Origin: Blepharisma stoltei
Taxonomy: Eukaryota; Ciliophora; Heterotrichea; Heterotrichida; Blepharismidae
Assembly: GCA_914767885.1 (NCBI GenBank)
Contig: CAJZBQ010000035.1
Span: 868,001-932,000 of the forward strand
Length of the DNA stretch: 64,000 bases
Reading direction: 5' to 3'
Position 1 is the stretch's first letter; every line of letters begins with the position of its first letter. The notes beneath the pieces were generated by a model that saw nothing but the letters and a program-made list of their open reading frames with translations, was not told the origin of the DNA and did not search any database. The translations under genes were made by a program, and so were the position numbers. Positions 52,217 to 63,435 of the stretch are shown in pieces.

Positions 52217-53009
52217 TTACTTAAATTGGTCTTGTTTTTTGGCCAACAACTTATCAACTTGCTGCAGGTTTTTTTCCTTCAAGATCTCCATTGATCTTTC
52301 GCCATTAGGGTCTCTTCCTTTAAATCTTTGAAGTCCTTCTTGGTAAACTGCAGTGATTTTTTTTCTTGTCTCCTCAGCTAAGCTTTCAGCTGCCTTGAGG
52401 GTGTTTTCTTTATCAGGAGTCATAGTCACAGTAATAACGTCAAGGTTTCTCTGAGCTTGAAGCTTAAAAGGAGATTTCTTTATGGCGAGTTCTACTTGAG
52501 GAGCGTTGGCTGGGTCAAAAACGCTGACTTTGAATTGATTGTTTCCAAGAGATTCTACCTTGGCTGCATTGGATAAAGGCTGATACTCCAAGAAGCTGTA
52601 AACTTGGATGTTTTCAATGAAGTTGACTGCGCCTTTTCCGCCCTGAAGACCTCGTAGACCGTTGAGCAAATCGATAAGAGCTGTCTCCATCCGTTCGCTA
52701 AAGTTGCCAAGAGTAAAGGCTGGGACATTTTTGAAGTCGACGACGTGGAAGTCCTTAGTGATTTCGGCTTTGACTTTGCCAATAAAAAATTTTACTTAAA
52801 ATTGATTTTTTTGATTTTCATTTAATCTAAATTTATTAAAATACTTTTTTGGAGAAATTAGAAGATCCTTTGCCAATTAGAGATTCTGCGGAGCTTTCTG
52901 GTTTGCTTGGAGCTGCTTGGGCTGGCTGGGCTGCTTGGGCTGCTTGAGCAGCTTGTGAGAAGCACCTTAGATTGCTACGGCCAAAGCGAATAATATATCT
53001 GGACAACAT
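52217..53009 (-). CDS. mitochondrial ribosome recycling factor
   Basis: From ATG 53009 a classic mitochondrial presequence (MLSRYIIRFGRSNLRCFSQA, then an Ala/Gln-rich run) leads to a ribosome recycling factor. Typical RRF elements are ENIQVYSFLEYQPLSNAAKV, FDPANAPQVELAIKKSPF, a TPDKE turn and the long helix-turn-helix SLAEETRKKITAVYQEGLQR ending LAKKQDQFK. RRF and EF-G2 split the mitochondrial ribosome after termination. The usual R-x-G-RA motif is only loosely kept (LNGLRGLQGGKGAVNF). A short insert (about 52793-52843) separates presequence and domain; its 49-nt length is below the other IESs, so the exact join is provisional. Confidence 0.85.
52793..52843. other. candidate short IES (49 nt)
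   Basis: Between TA 52793-52794 and TA 52842-52843, contains TAA stops; removal links FSKKV to KFFIGKVKAE. Supported only by frame. Confidence 0.45.
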
Positions 53010-53129
53010 TTATTATTTCTTATCCCAATGCAAATGAATAAATGAATATTATTTTCGCAGTTATTTTGTTATGTAATTAATAAAGCTTTTTAAGATATTT
53101 TATTATAGATAGAAATTTATTGGATATTC

Positions 53130-55032
53130 TTATTCGTCTGTTTTAAATCTGCAGATCGGGTTGGATTGGATTCCACTCAGCTCTAATTTGGATCCAAACA
53201 AGTCTCTGATATTTCCAATAGAATACTGTATCATAGTTGGCCTTTCAAGTGACAGTCCCCATCCCAGCACATTTACATCTTCTGGAAGTCCCATTGGTCT
53301 CAACATTTCTGGCCTGAAAACTCCTGAATTTCCAATTTCTGTCCACTTCTTCAGAATCGGATGGTACCCAAATATTTCCATGCTCGGCTCTGTGTATGGG
53401 TTATAAGCAGGCTTGAATTTTATATCAGTGATCCCCATCCTCCTGAAGAATTCTGCAATAATCCCAATCAAATCTGCCAGTCCAATATTCCTATCAGCCA
53501 CGACTCCTTCAATTTGGTGAAACTCAGCCAAATGAGTCGCATCCAAAGTTTCATTCCTAAAAACCCTGTCAATACTGAAATATTTCTTAGGCTTAAAGCC
53601 GTTTTGAGCTAATTTATATAGCATTTTTGAAGAGTTTGCAGTCGTATGTGTTCTCAGCACATTTTTGCGAGCATCATCTATACTTCATTTGTACCTGAAA
53701 CCAATGCTTTCGTAGCCACCTCTTTCATGGACTTCTTGGACTCTTTGTCTATAGTCGTCTTCAAAATCATTGGCAAATTCTGGGCTTTTAATGAAAAACG
53801 TGTCGTGAGCATCTCTAGCTGGGTGAGCTTGAGGCTGGAAAAGGGCGTCAAAATTCCAAAAACTGCTGACTACAAAAGTGTTGGTTGGCATTTCTTCAAA
53901 TCCCATGTCAAGCAAGATGTTCCTAACCTGGGCGCGAACTTTTAATAGAGGATGTAGGTGACCACCAGCTGGGTATTTACCTTTGGCGTTAAAATTGTAT
54001 TCTTTGAAGGTATAAATAAAATGGCATTCGGTTCGAGAGAAATTAGCTCTGCTAATTTTCTCTCCCTCATGGAATTTTATTTATGGGGTTAGGTTTTTAC
54101 TCGAGAACTTCTGGACAGCAATAGCGTTTAACTCTGGAGATAACCAGAGGAACTGCTCCTCAGTCCACTCAAGGTTTTGGGCTTTTACCTCTCAGCACAT
54201 CCCCAAGGGAGGATGACCCTCAGGCGGAACACGCGCAGGAGCTGAGTCGAGACAAGGGCGACGGCATCGCGCCGGGTGAGACGTGCAGCAGGGCTGGTAG
54301 TGCAGGAGTGGATAGAAGGCTTGGCAGAGCTGACCTGTTTCCGAGATGGCTCGCCTACGTCACTAGTTTTGCCATAAGCCCTTTTTGGGGCTGCGGCACT
54401 AGACACCTTAAACACCAGATAATTAAGTTAAGTAAGTATTCTTTGAAGGTGGTGGTTTTCCAGTTTCCAGTCCTGACCATATCGTAAGTTAGTTCTGCTT
54501 CTGGTTTTTGTCTGTGGGGGGCAAAGTTTGGTCCTTTTCTGATTACGAAATAAGATCTCTTAACGTTGTCTATGAGTTTTCGCTTCCTGAGCTCATCGAT
54601 TTTTACTTCTTCATTCCTTTGGAAGGCTTCTAGCTGTAGTTTGACAGTGTCATCAACATGGTCTACAGTTACATTAACTAACTTCGTTTCTTTATCAATT
54701 CCAATCCACTTGTTTTTCATTGCTTGTGAAAAGCCAAATTTCCCCACTTCACCTAGAGTGGTTTGGATTTGGGCTTGGGAGACTCCAGGATTGTTTAAAA
54801 CGTAGTTATAAACAATTACTTCAGGAGAGCCTTCTCTTACGAATTCTTTGCCTTTATCAGTGAGTTCAGGAACTAGTTGTTCTCTGTGCTCAGCAATAAT
54901 AAATTCGTCCATTGAGAGACTGCTTATAGCGCTGGCAAGTTCTTGGTGGCTTTTATTCAGGTGTTGGGCGAATTCAAAGGAGTTTGTGATCTCATCGTGG
55001 GCTACGAGTTCTGAGAGCAAGGCTTCCTCCAT
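53130..55032 (-). CDS. FARSA: phenylalanyl-tRNA synthetase alpha subunit (cytosolic)
   Basis: N-terminal winged-helix DNA-binding-like domain (residues 1-160), then the class II catalytic core: [35 protein letters not shown], the motif 2 region [32 protein letters not shown], and motif 3 [12 protein letters not shown]. It charges tRNA-Phe together with the beta subunit. A SINE-like unit at 54012-54435 splits the gene at [18 protein letters not shown]; collapsing its 14-bp duplication restores the frame exactly. TGA is Trp at YKWSIDDARK. The start lies 25 bp after the FKBP gene's stop on the same strand. Near-certain identity. Confidence 0.95.
54012..54435 (+). mobile_element. SINE-like retroposon (424 bp) in PheRS alpha
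   Basis: Head ATAAATAAAATGGCATTCGG, tail AATTAAGTTAAGTAAG; flanked by TATTCTTTGAAGGT at 53998-54011 and 54436-54449. The duplication starts with TA, so TA-to-TA excision is exact. Confidence 0.9.
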
Positions 55033-55057
55033 TTTATTACGAACTTTCAATGGTTAC

Positions 55058-55384
55058 TTAGCTAAAACTAAAGAGCTCCACGTCGAAGATGAGAGTCGCA
55101 TTGCCAGGGATGACGCCACCAGCACCTCTTGCACCGTAGCCATAGTCAGGGGTAATAGTCATGCGTACTCTTTGGCCAATTGACATCTGAGCAACTCCTT
55201 CATCCCAACCTCTGATAACTTGACCAACACCGAGTTTAAAGCTAAACATTTCACCTCTGTCTCTGCTGGAGTCGAATTTGGTACCGTTGGTGAGGAAGCC
55301 TTCATAGTGAACTCTGACTGTTTGTCCTTTTCTTGGTTTGTTCACTCCGTCTCCTGGTTTGATTGTTTCAAGCTCGACACCCAT
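55058..55384 (-). CDS. FKBP12-type peptidyl-prolyl isomerase
   Basis: A 108-residue single-domain [64 protein letters not shown] and DYGYGARG(A)[12 protein letters not shown]. All drug-pocket residues (Y, F, D, V-I, W, Y, F) are present, so it should be an active isomerase. Uninterrupted and of standard FKBP12 length. Followed closely by PheRS alpha on the same strand. Confidence 0.95.
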   Translation of the reverse strand: MGVELETIKPGDGVNKPRKGQTVRVHYEGFLTNGTKFDSSRDRGEMFSFKLGVGQVIRGWDEGVAQMSIGQRVRMTITPDYGYGARGAGGVIPGNATLIFDVELFSFS

Positions 55385-55633
55385 TTTTTACTTGGAATGA
55401 TTTGGAGGGAAGTAAATGTTAAATCAATTAAATATTCAGGTTTAATTTTAGTCTCGGATTGCTAAGCTGTGTAGAGAACTCTTTGGTCGTATTGAGCTTT
55501 CATGAATATCTTTTATAAATTGGATTTGATATGTATAATTAATAGAGAAAAATGATATATTTGGCAAATATGCTGATTGATATTGCGAAAAAATAATTTA
55601 TTAAAGCTTTGTGAAGAATTTTAAAAATTAGAT

Positions 55634-56242
55634 TTAGTGTTTATAATGCAAATAAATTAGCGAAATCAGAAATGTGCATCCTATAAAAGATAAAATCACA
55701 AAAGAAAGGCTGTTGTCTTCTGATATTTCTTCTTCAGTTTTCTTATTAAGAGACTCAGTAGATTCATCTTGAATATTTGAAGCTTGATACTGAAAAATCA
55801 AAGGACTCTCCTCTTCATTTTTCTGCTCTTCTTCTATATTTTTATCTTCAAAACTATCCTCAATCTCAAGGCTTGAAGTCTCAATTGTCCCATCACTTAT
55901 TTCCTTTTCTTTTCCTTCACTAATTTCAAACTTTGTCCCATTAAAATTCCCAATATTATTACTTTCTTCATTTTTACCCAATAATTCATCATTTTTCTTT
56001 ATTGTCTCTTCATTTAAAACCTCCTCATCAATATTTTTATAATCATTTTTTACCTCTTCTTCTCCTTTATTTTCCAGATTCAAATTATTATCTTCAATTG
56101 GATCTTCATATACCCCATTATCATCTACAAGAACTAGCCCGAACCTAGTCGGCAAAAACAGCCTTCCACGACCCATATGCTGCTGAAATACAAGATCCTT
56201 CGCAAACACTATAAAAGCCAAACTCAAGTATAAAGCTGCCAT
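55634..56242 (-). CDS. acidic single-pass membrane protein, unknown
   Basis: A 202-residue protein with a signal peptide (MAALYLSLAFIVFA), a short basic segment (FQQHMGRGRLFLPTRFG), a long Asn/Glu-rich low-complexity region and a C-terminal transmembrane helix (LSFVILSFIGCTFLISLIYL) followed by a tiny His/Lys tail. This is a type I topology with an acidic luminal part, reminiscent of Ca-binding ER or secretory-granule membrane proteins. No family recognised. Confidence 0.7.
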   Translation of the reverse strand: MAALYLSLAFIVFAKDLVFQQHMGRGRLFLPTRFGLVLVDDNGVYEDPIEDNNLNLENKGEEEVKNDYKNIDEEVLNEETIKKNDELLGKNEESNNIGNFNGTKFEISEGKEKEISDGTIETSSLEIEDSFEDKNIEEEQKNEEESPLIFQYQASNIQDESTESLNKKTEEEISEDNSLSFVILSFIGCTFLISLIYLHYKH

Positions 56243-56297
56243 TTATAACGAAAATTAAGCATCAAGACGATTAATTATTATCACGCGAATAATAAAT

Positions 56298-59200
56298 ATG
56301 AATTCTGAGCAAGATCTCCAAGCAAAGAATGAAGCTGCAGTGAAATATAGGACAAACCCTGTTTTATCTGCTCTTTTTAATGACACCAAAATTGAGTTTA
56401 GCGAAGACATAAGAAACCTTTTCCTACACGCTGAAAAATATCACCCTGATGTTATCCCTATTCCTTTCAAAGGAAACAGTCTTCAGCTGACTGCTGATAA
56501 AAAGTGCTTTGTTATTTGTAGCGTTGAAGGCAGACTTGCTATAATCAACCGATTGACTAAAGAATGTATCAATGATCGGCAACTGCCTGGAGGTGGACTT
56601 TATACAACAGCTTTGCCTAAAAGCAATGAATATGTCTTAGTAGCAGGAAAAGAAGGGAAAATAAGAAAATTCGAGCTGAGCACTTTTGAGCAAGTTGATG
56701 TGATGGAAGGGCATACTGATAAAGTAAGTGAAGTCATGTTCTCGCCAGATGAAACTGTCCTTTACTCCGGAAGTGATGATAAAACAGTAAGAACTTGGGA
56801 TCTTGTCAACAGAGGTGACTCAAAAATCATTTACACCCACAATGATAGAATGCTGACTATGGACCTAAGTATTGATGGCGAACATCTTGTTACAGGTGGA
56901 GCTGACAGAGTCGTAAAAGTTTATAATACAGTCTCACAATCAATAGAAACTGTCCTAACAGGACCAACCAATAGTGTCTGAATTGTAAAATTGACTAAAA
57001 GCAAATCTATGGTCGCCGCAGGCGATAACGATGGGGTTGCTTATATTTGGGAATTTGGGACATGGAACATGTTGCACAAACTTGAAGGTCACGAAAAAAG
57101 AGTCGCAAATTTAGATTGGATTCATAATGACCAAATTGTGGTTACTTCCAGCAATGACACAACTGTCAGAGTTTGGGATTTAACCCATAAGAGAAGAGAA
57201 ATTGTGCTTACAGGCCACAAAAATTGGATTAAAGCAATGCTGATCAGCGATGACGAGAAATTTATTTATACAGTCTCTGAAGACCACAGGATTCTTATAT
57301 GGACTGTCCCACAAATGGATTATGAAGTTTTGCTTAAAGGACATACTAGCAATATATACAATACTATTTACTCTGAGTCAAGAAACTTGTTTTATACCAA
57401 CGCAAACGATAAAAAAGCTATTGTGTGGGACTTTCAGAAGAAAGTCAGGGAGCTTGAGCATGAAGCTGGGATTTATGCTATGTGCATGACGCCGGATGAG
57501 AAGTATTTAATTACTTGTACAGCTGAAAAACAGATGATTTTTTGGGATCTGGACACTTTTGAAAAATATCCTATGGCATATTCAAATGATGTAGTAATCA
57601 AAGCGGTTTTGGTGAGCCCTGATGGGAAATATCTTATTACTGGAGACACTGCTTTTAGAGTCACCGTCAGAGAATATGACAGCCCAGTCAGCAATATTGA
57701 CAGGCCTCCAAAATATGTTATCAGAAGGCACACTAAAACAGATGGATGCCTAATTAAACAAATTTTTTTTTTTAAATTACCAAGAAAATTTATGCTTATT
57801 ATATTTTATATAATTTTTTTTAAGAAAAAATATTAAAAAGTCACTAATACAGTTTGGTCACTGGCAATTACAAGTGATTCTTCAATTCTTTTCTCGGGAA
57901 GTGAGGACTGTGATATCGTGGCCTTTGATTTAGTGGTGGGACTTGAGCTTGGGAATCTGAAAGGGCATACTAAAAAAGTAAAATGCTTAAGAGTATCAAG
58001 GAATGACGAAATTCTTGTGTCAGGATCCTGGGATTCTACGTTTGGGATATGAAATATTAAGACTTTATCATTGATTAAATTTGTAGATTCCCACACTGGA
58101 GCAGTAAACGATTTTTATTTCAGCAAAAATGGTAGATATTTCATTTCTGCGTCTACAGATACAACTGTTGCTTTTTGGGATTGCCAAAACTATTCAAAAA
58201 TAACTTCTCTTAAATTTAACCAATTGTGCTTAGCTGTTACTTGTAGCCCAGATGAAAAATACATTATTATGGCTGATAAAGAAGATGTTTATATCAAAGA
58301 AAACCCTATGGAGACAAAAAGCATTTATATGTATGGACCTGAAAGAAGCAGCTCTGGGTATATAGAATATCTAAGAAATATTATTTCAGGAGAAGCCCCG
58401 GCATATGATCCTATGATGGACAGTTGGTTTATAACCCCAATGCTTATAAACACTGCTCACATTTATGCATATTTTAACATGCCAAGACATTTGGAAACAT
58501 GTCTAGCCAACAATACCCCATTTTTGCTGAGCAGAAGAAACCTCACCCCATTAGATATTGCCCATCAAAGAGGTAATGTCGAATGCGTAAACGTGATAAT
58601 AAGCGCAATTTTAAATAAAGCAGAAGGGAAAAATATGTTATGCTTCTTAGAAAGCTCTCTTACGAATCTCAATTATAAAGGCTATCAATGCTTGGATAAG
58701 CTATATGATAACTTAATTATGAAATCGTCAGCGAAACTGGCAATAAAAACTTGCTCGACTAGCCAAAAACTCCCGTTGATTGTCCTTTCTAAAAATCTTG
58801 AGCCTTCAAAAGAAGAATTCCCACTAAAAGAGCAAATAGGGGACGAAGGGAAAGTTGTAGAATTTTATCAGAGTTCGATTAGATTTGATATGACTCCTGG
58901 ATCAGAAGAAAGTGTTAATTTTCTGGACAGTATTATTAAAACTCCTAGCAAAAATATACTAAAATCAAGACTTATAGGATTTATCCTCGAAAAAAAGTGG
59001 GATAGCGTCAAATCGAGATTGATAACTAAATTTGGTCAAGAACTTATTCTTGTGCTTATATTGTCTATATTTGCAATCTTTTCTTTAAGAAATGAGTATT
59101 ACTATTTCATCATGATGGTCTTAAACACTATTATAGGCTTCCTTTACATTTTCTATCAGCAAAAGATGAGCACTAAAATAAAATCAAAATTCGGCTGGGG

Positions 59201-60098
59201 ACTTGAAAGAAGGTATATGGAGCTTTGCTTGCTAAATTGGTTTTGGTGAAACTCAGAAATATTGACTTCGCTGCAGATCCTAGTTTTATGGGCCAAAGCC
59301 ATTTCAGTTTTTAAGCTCTTCAAAAGCACTCGCAAAATTTTAGTCTTAGTCGAGTCTATCTTGAAATCCCTTGTTTCTTTCTTCATTGTCTTTTTCTACT
59401 TAACGGTAGTTTTTGCATTTGCTTTTACAGCTTTAAAACGAGACTCATTGTCAAGCCTCCCCAAATATATTGCATTTTCATACAGTTTAGACTTAGGAGA
59501 ATTTGACACATCTAGCTACACCTCTGGAGAAATGATTTTCTTTGTAATTGCAACCCTGATAAACCCTACGATAATGATAAGTCTCTTAATCTCTATTATA
59601 GGGAGCATTTATGATAAATTCCAATATGATGATTTAGTAACTGACAGAAAAGAAATCGCCAAACTGATTTTGGCAGAAGAGCAACTTATGTCACATGAGA
59701 AAATACCTGGCGAAAAAAAATATATTCATATATGTGCGGAAGCTGGAGACCTTAAAAAAGATGAAGAATGGTATGGCGCCACTTGGAAAATCAATAAAAT
59801 TGTAGAAGAATTAAGGACTACTATTGAGATTAATAATGAAAAATCTAGTAACATGATAAATGAGCTGAAGGAAAAACTGAAAAGTTTTGAGAAGACAGCT
59901 GAACAAAAAGAGCAAAAAACTAAAGAAAAAGCTGACATGAATAAGAAGCTGGATGATATAGAAAAAATGAGTGGGAAAATTGATGAGGTTAAAGTTCTTT
60001 TTGAGGAATTTGCCAAAAAACAAGAAGAGATAGCTGCTCGTCCAGTTCTTATTTCTGCAGACGCTTCTTTGCCTATTCCTCCAGATATAAGCATATAA
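56298..60098 (+). CDS. WD40-repeat/TRP-like cation channel
   Basis: A very large protein (about 1,230 residues). The N-terminal two thirds are WD40 repeats (VLYSGSDDKTVRTWDL, VVTSSNDTTVRVWDL, FISASTDTTVAFWDC). A short ankyrin-like segment follows (LTPLDIAHQRGNVECVNVII), then a six-helix channel domain (ELILVLILSIFAIFSLRNEY; LVSFFIVFFYLTVVFAFAFT) ending in TRP/polycystin-like S6 (TIMISLLISIIGSIYDKF) and a coiled-coil tail. Such WD40 or ankyrin fusions to TRP-like channels are known from ciliates (family memory). A 111-nt IES at 57734-57846 splits a WD repeat; removal gives RRHTNTVWSLAIT. TGA is Trp at several WD positions. Confidence 0.82.
57734..57846. other. TA-bounded IES (111 nt)
   Basis: The flanks share CACTA; TA 57734-57735 to 57845-57846 restores the WD repeat without changing a residue around HTNTVWS. 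The insert includes a 12-base T tract. Confidence 0.88.
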
Positions 60099-60109
60099 TT
60101 AGTTTAAAA

Positions 60110-61740
60110 TTAGTTACAGTTAATTGATGAAAGAAGACTGGCATCAGCCAAATTTTTGGTTTTTTCTATTCTGCTTTTAAGGTTCCTAACATGGTCTTTT
60201 TCTATTGCTTCTGATAGTGCTTTGTGCCTTTTCATTTCATTGTATCGCTCTTTTTCTTCTTTTAGAGCTTCAAGCTTTTGGCGAATTAAGCTGTGTTTTT
60301 CAAGGATTCTGCTTCTTTTCACTTCTTCAATTCTTTTCTTTCTGTTTATGCTTTCGAACACGTCCTCTTCTTTCATTTTTTGTAGCTCATTTTTTATTTC
60401 TAAATCTTTCAGCCAGCTTGCTTGCTTTTGCCTTACAGATTCATAGCTAATATTCAGCTTGTTTTCTATATTTTTTATGCGTTCTTTTTCTTGTTGTGTA
60501 ACTTCTTTTAAATTGTGGCGGATTTTCAGCTGTTTTTCTCTAAGTTTGTCTTGTGTGGATTTTATCCGGTAATTTGTATCATCAATGGTTTTGCCTCTTC
60601 TCAATGACTTTTGGATTATATTGTTTACAATACTTTTAGCTTTATTCAGCTCCATTTCTTCTTTTGTGGAGCTGATGCTGTGCAATTTATTTTCAATTTT
60701 TTGTGTGTGGTAGCTCATCCTTTCTGACTTTGTTTTAAGCATTTGCTCATGCAATTCTGCAGACTTTTCTACTTTTTCATTCAAGAATTCCAGTCTTTCT
60801 AGCAGCTGATACTCTTCTTCAAGCTCCCTCTCTTTTTTCTGCTCAAGAATTGAGCCTATCTTGCTTGGCATTCTACTCTTATTCTCTTCTATACTAATTT
60901 CTGGAGTTTTGCTATAATTTCTAGTCACTTTCTCGCTTATATTTTTTCTCTTCTTAATCTGTTCCAAAATAATCATTTTCCACAATTTAAAATGCAGGGC
61001 TCTGGTCCTGTAGCCAAACAGATAGAGAAGTTTATACCTCCTTGAGGGCTTCTGGCGCGAAGAGAAGTGATCTGCACTGAGTTTGATGTAGACAGAGAGG
61101 TCCTAGGGGATTTGAGGACATGGACAATCTGACGTTTAGACAGGTCTAACTTACCGTATTCAGAGTTGTCAATCCAAGCTAAGACCGCAAGAATCTAGAC
61201 TTGAAGCAGAGTAATCTCATTAGCATTAATCATTTTCAGTCTTTCTTTATGTGCTTTTCTTTTTTCCTCATCTTTATTTTTCCTTTCTTCAATCTCTTTT
61301 TTCAGCTGTTTTTCAATTAGAGACCTCCTATTTTGTTTTTTATTAACAATTTCTAAGAGTTTCCTTCTTTTGCTTTCTTCTTCTATTTTTTGTGCCAAGC
61401 TTGACTTATGCTGCTTAGAAATTCTTTCTGTGGAAACGTCGTTGGGATATTGAGAAATTGTTGAGCGGGTTTGAGAGGAAGCCCGAGATCGCTCTTTGTG
61501 ATTTTCTTTAATATAAGATTGGATGCTAGAAGAGAGCGAGTTCAGTTTTTGCTTGTGATGCTCATAACGGAGTTCTTGGATTTTTTTACTAATCCCAGGC
61601 TCGAAAAATTCGTTAATGTCTTTGACGATTAGTTCTTCAGGGGTAATTCCGAGCTCTTTGAGGGCATTTTGAATTTTTGGGTTGGTGATATCTACCCTAT
61701 AGCTGCTCATAAAATGTGAGAAATTCTTTAATATTATCAA
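60110..61740 (-). CDS. coiled-coil protein split by a repeat
   Basis: Starts with ATG in 61700-61740 (MIILKNFSHFMSSYRVDITN, or the internal MSSYRVD). The first segment (ELGITPEELIVKDINEFFEP) has the look of small ciliary or IQ-less proteins and runs into Lys/Glu-rich helices. After a repeat at 60981-61226 is collapsed (KERLKMIILEQIKKRKN), the coiled coil continues to TAA at 60110 (SSINCN). About 460 residues of mostly heptad-like sequence, resembling axonemal coiled-coil proteins in composition only. It ends 11 bp from the convergent channel gene. Confidence 0.72.
60981..61226 (+). mobile_element. SINE-like repeat (246 bp) in coding sequence
   Basis: Begins CACAATTTAAAATGCAGGGC; flanked by TAATCATTTTC at 60970-60980 and 61227-61237. 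The duplication starts with TA, so TA excision is exact and in frame. Confidence 0.75.
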
Positions 61741-61903
61741 GGAATTTTAAGAGGAGATACTGTATAAAGATTTAAAACTATTACTGTCAATACTATAAGT
61801 TTAACGCACAACATAAATAATAAATATATAGCAGATATAAGTTATTCGATTTCAAAATTAAATTTGCTACTTCATAAAATTCTTTAATTATATATAAAGA
61901 ATA

Positions 61904-62986
61904 ATGCCAAATTTTTTAGTTTTTCTATTACTCATAAAGTATGCACAACCTTTAGGCATCACCAACTGCTACCAATTCGACTGCAACACCACAAGAACTG
62001 TCGGCACCTGTCTAGATGTAGACCATACTAATAGAAAAATCACTCTCGAAGAATGTGCACCTGATTATGAATGCGTCGGAGTCTTCAAAAACTATGAGCT
62101 TGAAGAGTCTGAATGGACAAACGTAAATTGCTCTGCGAAACAAACCATCATATTTCCCTGCCCAACAGACGCCACTCTTCTAAATGGGTCTCCATGCTGC
62201 ACAGCTTCAGATTGTGCCTCTAATGTATGCAAGAACAGTCTCTGCATAGGAAGAAGCACTGGCGCTACATGCACATCAAATAATCAATGTGCTAGCACTG
62301 CTTATTGTAACACCGCCTCAGGCAGCGGAGTCTGCACTTCTTCGAGCGCCAATGGCGAGTCCTGCACATCAGATTTTACTTGTATGCCTGGGTCAGGGTG
62401 TAATAATGGCGTATGCGCCTCTCTGTTTTCTTTAACTATGGGGAAAGCAGCCCAAGAAGCGAGGTTTTGCCAGACAAATTTCCTGAATACAAATACTAAC
62501 ATATGTGACGCCTTACAAATTTACCTAGATGGGTTTATTGTTTACCCGCCTTTTAGCTGCTTAGTTGGGGATATTGGCGTTTATAATTATATGACTGATA
62601 ACTCTACATATCAGACTGAAGCATGTGGATGTGCTGGGGTTAAGGACTGATATAGAGGATTTTTTCAAAAATATATCCACAATGTAATTGGGACTATGAG
62701 TGTTGTGTGGACAAATTTAAGGTACTCGAAAACAAGCTGCTCAGCTGAAAACGCCCATTCAAGTTCTCCTTTTGTTATGAATAGATGTCAGTCCATAAAC
62801 TCAGACCAATATAACTTGTGGTATCAGTTAAATTATCAGCTTGAGTACTGGGCTGTATATCAAACAGGATTTATTGATACGTGTGCAGACGCTATGGGAA
62901 TTTATGATCCTAACTACTATTCTGATCAATATACAAGCGCTCTTTATGGGTTTGCGTTAATAATTTTAGGGCTGGTTGTACTTTAA
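61904..62986 (+). CDS. cysteine-rich secreted protein with GPI-like tail
   Basis: Signal peptide (MPNFLVFLLLIKYAQPLG), then a disulfide-rich region with several C-x(4-6)-C-x(4)-C units (GSPCCTASDCASNVCKNSLC; GATCTSNNQCASTAYCNT; GESCTSDFTCMPGSGCNNGV) like dickkopf/EB-type repeats. A large C-terminal domain follows, then a terminal hydrophobic run (YGFALIILGLVVL) with no tail beyond it, which fits GPI anchoring. TGA at about 62648 is Trp. Typical of ciliate surface proteins; not the same family as the 37-42 kb pair. 360 residues, no insert. Confidence 0.76.
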
Positions 62987-63184
62987 ATTATATAGAGATT
63001 TATAGATTTTTAAAATAACAGTTGCGTTATATTAGATTGCATTATTTACTCAATAGCACTTTACAGCTTGATCTTTTTAACTGCCAAATATTTTATTATC
63101 AAATAAAAAATCCAGTAGACTATATAAAATCTCTATTGATGATTAATTTAAGATATAAAATTTAAAAATTAATTTTTTCAAAAA

Positions 63185-63258
63185 TGGTCCCAGTGAGGAT
63201 CGAACTCACGACCTCTGCGTTATTAGCACAGCGCTCTAACCAGCTGAGCTATGGGACC
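63185..63258 (-). tRNA. tRNA-Ile (anticodon AAU)
   Basis: On the minus strand: acceptor GGTCCCA pairing with TGGGACC, D arm GCTCAGCTGGTTAGAGC (A box), anticodon loop CTAATAA (AAT), B box GGTTCGA-type (AGTTCGATCCT), discriminator A, 74 nt, no intron. All four arms fold. Confidence 0.95.
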
Positions 63259-63435
63259 TAACAGGAACTAGCATTACAAAAATCCTTATGTAGCCACCAA
63301 TTTGAATTCTATGAAATTATTCTCACTTGCCGCCAGACTATTATAGTATCTGATTTTTATGAAAAATAAACGCAGCCTTTATGATAAATAAATAAATCTG
63401 CTAAATATATATCCCAGTAGTTAAACATTTAAATA

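Noticed and set aside
59726..60094. Ser-rich 122-codon minus-strand frame
   Set aside because: Shadow of the Lys/Glu-rich coiled-coil tail of the channel gene.
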